From Spirosoma fluviale (GTDB lineage Bacteria; Bacteroidota; Bacteroidia; Cytophagales; Spirosomataceae): DNA of 34,966 nt. The position numbers and the translations under genes were made by a program. The DNA lies in the NCBI GenBank assembly GCA_945885545.1, contig CAMCYZ010000014.1:1-34966 (forward strand). Reading direction: 5' to 3'. Positions within the stretch are counted from its first letter, which is position 1. The number at the start of each line of letters is the position of its first letter. The notes under the pieces were generated by a model, which saw nothing but the letters and a program-made list of their open reading frames with translations, was not told the DNA's origin and did no database searches. Below, piece after piece: positions 33,666 through 34,966 of the stretch.

Positions 33666-34966
33666 ATGGTTTTTGGTAAAAGTTTGATACATTTGATATT
33701 TAAAAGGCTCAAATCATATCGTATTGTGAGGTTAATTTTAATTTCAATATTTTTAACATTCTTTTTTCAGTCTAAATCCCAAGATTTATGTCTTCAAACC
33801 AGTTATGCCACAGGCAATTTTGATTTAAGCAATAGCACCCTTTGTTTGCCTCAATTATTGACAGTCGCTGATAAATCTCGGGGCTCAAATATCCGATATG
33901 TATTTGATTATGAAGGCGAAAGTTTGGAGGAAGTCATGTCAGTAGCTACATCGCAAACAACCTTTGATTATTCCTCACTTGCGAAACAACCTGAAACATT
34001 TACGGTTTTGCAAATAGGAGAATTGAATGGCAAGGTTTCTATAGCCTGTAAAAACCTCGTCGTAAGACCCGGAAATGCAGTCTTACACAGTTTTACACAA
34101 TGTGGTGCTAGTAATTTGGTAGTAAATATACCTGTAAATACCTTGAATGATTTCGATAATTACCAAGTTATTGTTGGCACCAATACAACCAACGTTTCTC
34201 CTAGCCAACTTCCTTATCAAGGTACACAAAACGTTATTCTGCCTGTACAATTAAAAGTGGTCGGTAGCTACAAAAATCCCTTAAAAGGCTGTTCGTCTAT
34301 TGTTTCAAGTACTACAGTGACGCCTTTGGGTTTGGTTATTGGAGGTGTTGACAGGCCATTTAATCCTAACATTTCTGAATTAAAACTTCTGTCGCTTAAT
34401 AAAGCAACTTTTACCTTCACCGGAGCATATCAGGTAACTAACCAAACGGATGAACAATACAAACTCTATGTCTATCCGAAGGGTAATATGCCTAATCCAA
34501 GCGATATAAAAAATTCTAACATAAAACCAGGGAAATATACCATTGACATTATAAATAGTACTCAATCTTATTGTTTTTATGTGCAAAGAATGAGAACTGC
34601 ATGTGGTCTTTCCGTCGAAAATTCATCAGAGTTGTGTACAATTCCGCTCAAAAGTGTAACTTTCACTCCATATCAATACAAACTTGACTGGTTGCGTCAT
34701 GAGAACAAACTTTTTGGCCTACCAAGAACAGCTAGCGATTATATTGTTGTTGACCAGCAGCAAATTGAGCGTTCGGAAAATTCAGTCCCAATAAATCCCT
34801 TGGTGATAATTCAACCCAACATTTTTACTTATGACGACAATGCCATTAACTGTAAAAACAGGTATTGTTATCGAATAAAGGTTAACACTTCAGGGCAGGT
34901 GGGTTTTCTAAAATTTGCTGGGCAAAGCTCTTCGAACCTGATATGTGTGGATAGGTCAGCTATAAT
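33666..34966 (+). CDS. Large secreted protein, probable T9SS cargo, N-terminal part (3' end outside window)
   Basis: The frame stays open from ATG 33666 to the window end, about 433 codons. A hydrophobic signal segment (RLILISIFLTFFFQSKSQ) ends near residue 39, and the mature part begins DLCLQTSYATGNFDLSNSTLC. The rest is beta-rich, with paired cysteines and Ig/PKD-like segments and no catalytic motif I recognise. The style matches Cytophagales surface proteins that end in a type B sorting domain, but that end is not visible. GTG at 33726 is an alternative start. It would give a compact signal peptide (MRLILISIF...) and fits a TACATTTG box at 33688-33695. Confidence 0.7.
   Translation, partial: MVFGKSLIHLIFKRLKSYRIVRLILISIFLTFFFQSKSQDLCLQTSYATGNFDLSNSTLCLPQLLTVADKSRGSNIRYVFDYEGESLEEVMSVATSQTTFDYSSLAKQPETFTVLQIGELNGKVSIACKNLVVRPGNAVLHSFTQCGASNLVVNIPVNTLNDFDNYQVIVGTNTTNVSPSQLPYQGTQNVILPVQLKVVGSYKNPLKGCSSIVSSTTVTPLGLVIGGVDRPFNPNISELKLLSLNKATFTFTGAYQVTNQTDEQYKLYVYPKGNMPNPSDIKNSNIKPGKYTIDIINSTQSYCFYVQRMRTACGLSVENSSELCTIPLKSVTFTPYQYKLDWLRHENKLFGLPRTASDYIVVDQQQIERSENSVPINPLVIIQPNIFTYDDNAINCKNRYCYRIKVNTSGQVGFLKFAGQSSSNLICVDRSAI
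33688..33695 (+). promoter_or_regulatory. Candidate -7 box within the 5' part of the secreted protein gene
   Basis: TACATTTG matches TAnnTTTG exactly and lies 30 bases before the alternative GTG start at 33726. If real, the ATG at 33666 would not be in the transcript. No well-spaced -33 TTTG is seen, so it may be chance. Confidence 0.3.

Overview
The window looks like chromosome of a member of the Bacteroidota, most likely a Cytophagales-type aerobe. The evidence is an alternative complex III subunit directly followed by caa3/aa3-type oxidase genes, a PorP/SprF protein beside a surface protein with a gliding-motility (type B) C-terminal sorting domain, a eukaryote-like GT3 glycogen synthase, AT-rich spacers, and several TAnnTTTG boxes of the Bacteroidota -7 type. 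No tRNA, rRNA, CRISPR array, insertion sequence or prophage gene was seen, and no gene-free stretch exceeds 300 bases.

Layout. (1) 1-8595, plus strand: the end of actF, oxidase subunits II and I, a hairpin terminator, then heme A synthase, heme O synthase, two tandem subunit III proteins, subunit IV, SCO1/SenC, a DUF420 membrane protein and a small CxxC membrane protein. Together these give the structural parts of a heme-copper oxidase, its heme A supply and its copper/heme assembly factors. (2) 8818-13820, plus strand: a tight four-gene set (HPS/KGPDC-like decarboxylase or aldolase, zinc dehydrogenase, SDR, xylose-isomerase-like TIM barrel), followed by a Tat-exported Gfo/Idh/MocA oxidoreductase. 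This reads as an uncharacterised sugar or sugar-acid catabolic pathway. (3) 13969-21118: an OmpA-like barrel with thrombospondin type 3 repeats and an exported oligopeptidase B (minus), then a secreted M28 peptidase and the ComM/YifB ATPase (plus). (4) 21203-28532: an MFS exporter, DsbD, and a divergent pair of PorP/SprF and a type B T9SS cargo protein. (5) 28616-34966: ruvB, GT3 glycogen synthase, plsY, and on the minus strand recO overlapped by a third stand-alone subunit III paralogue. The window ends inside another secreted protein.

The most promising points are the unassigned sugar operon, the hairpin that separates oxidase subunit I from the rest of its cluster, the small CxxC protein in the oxidase assembly tail, the orphan subunit III beside recO, and an A10 tract inside the T9SS cargo gene. 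All functions are read from motifs and context; no database search was possible.
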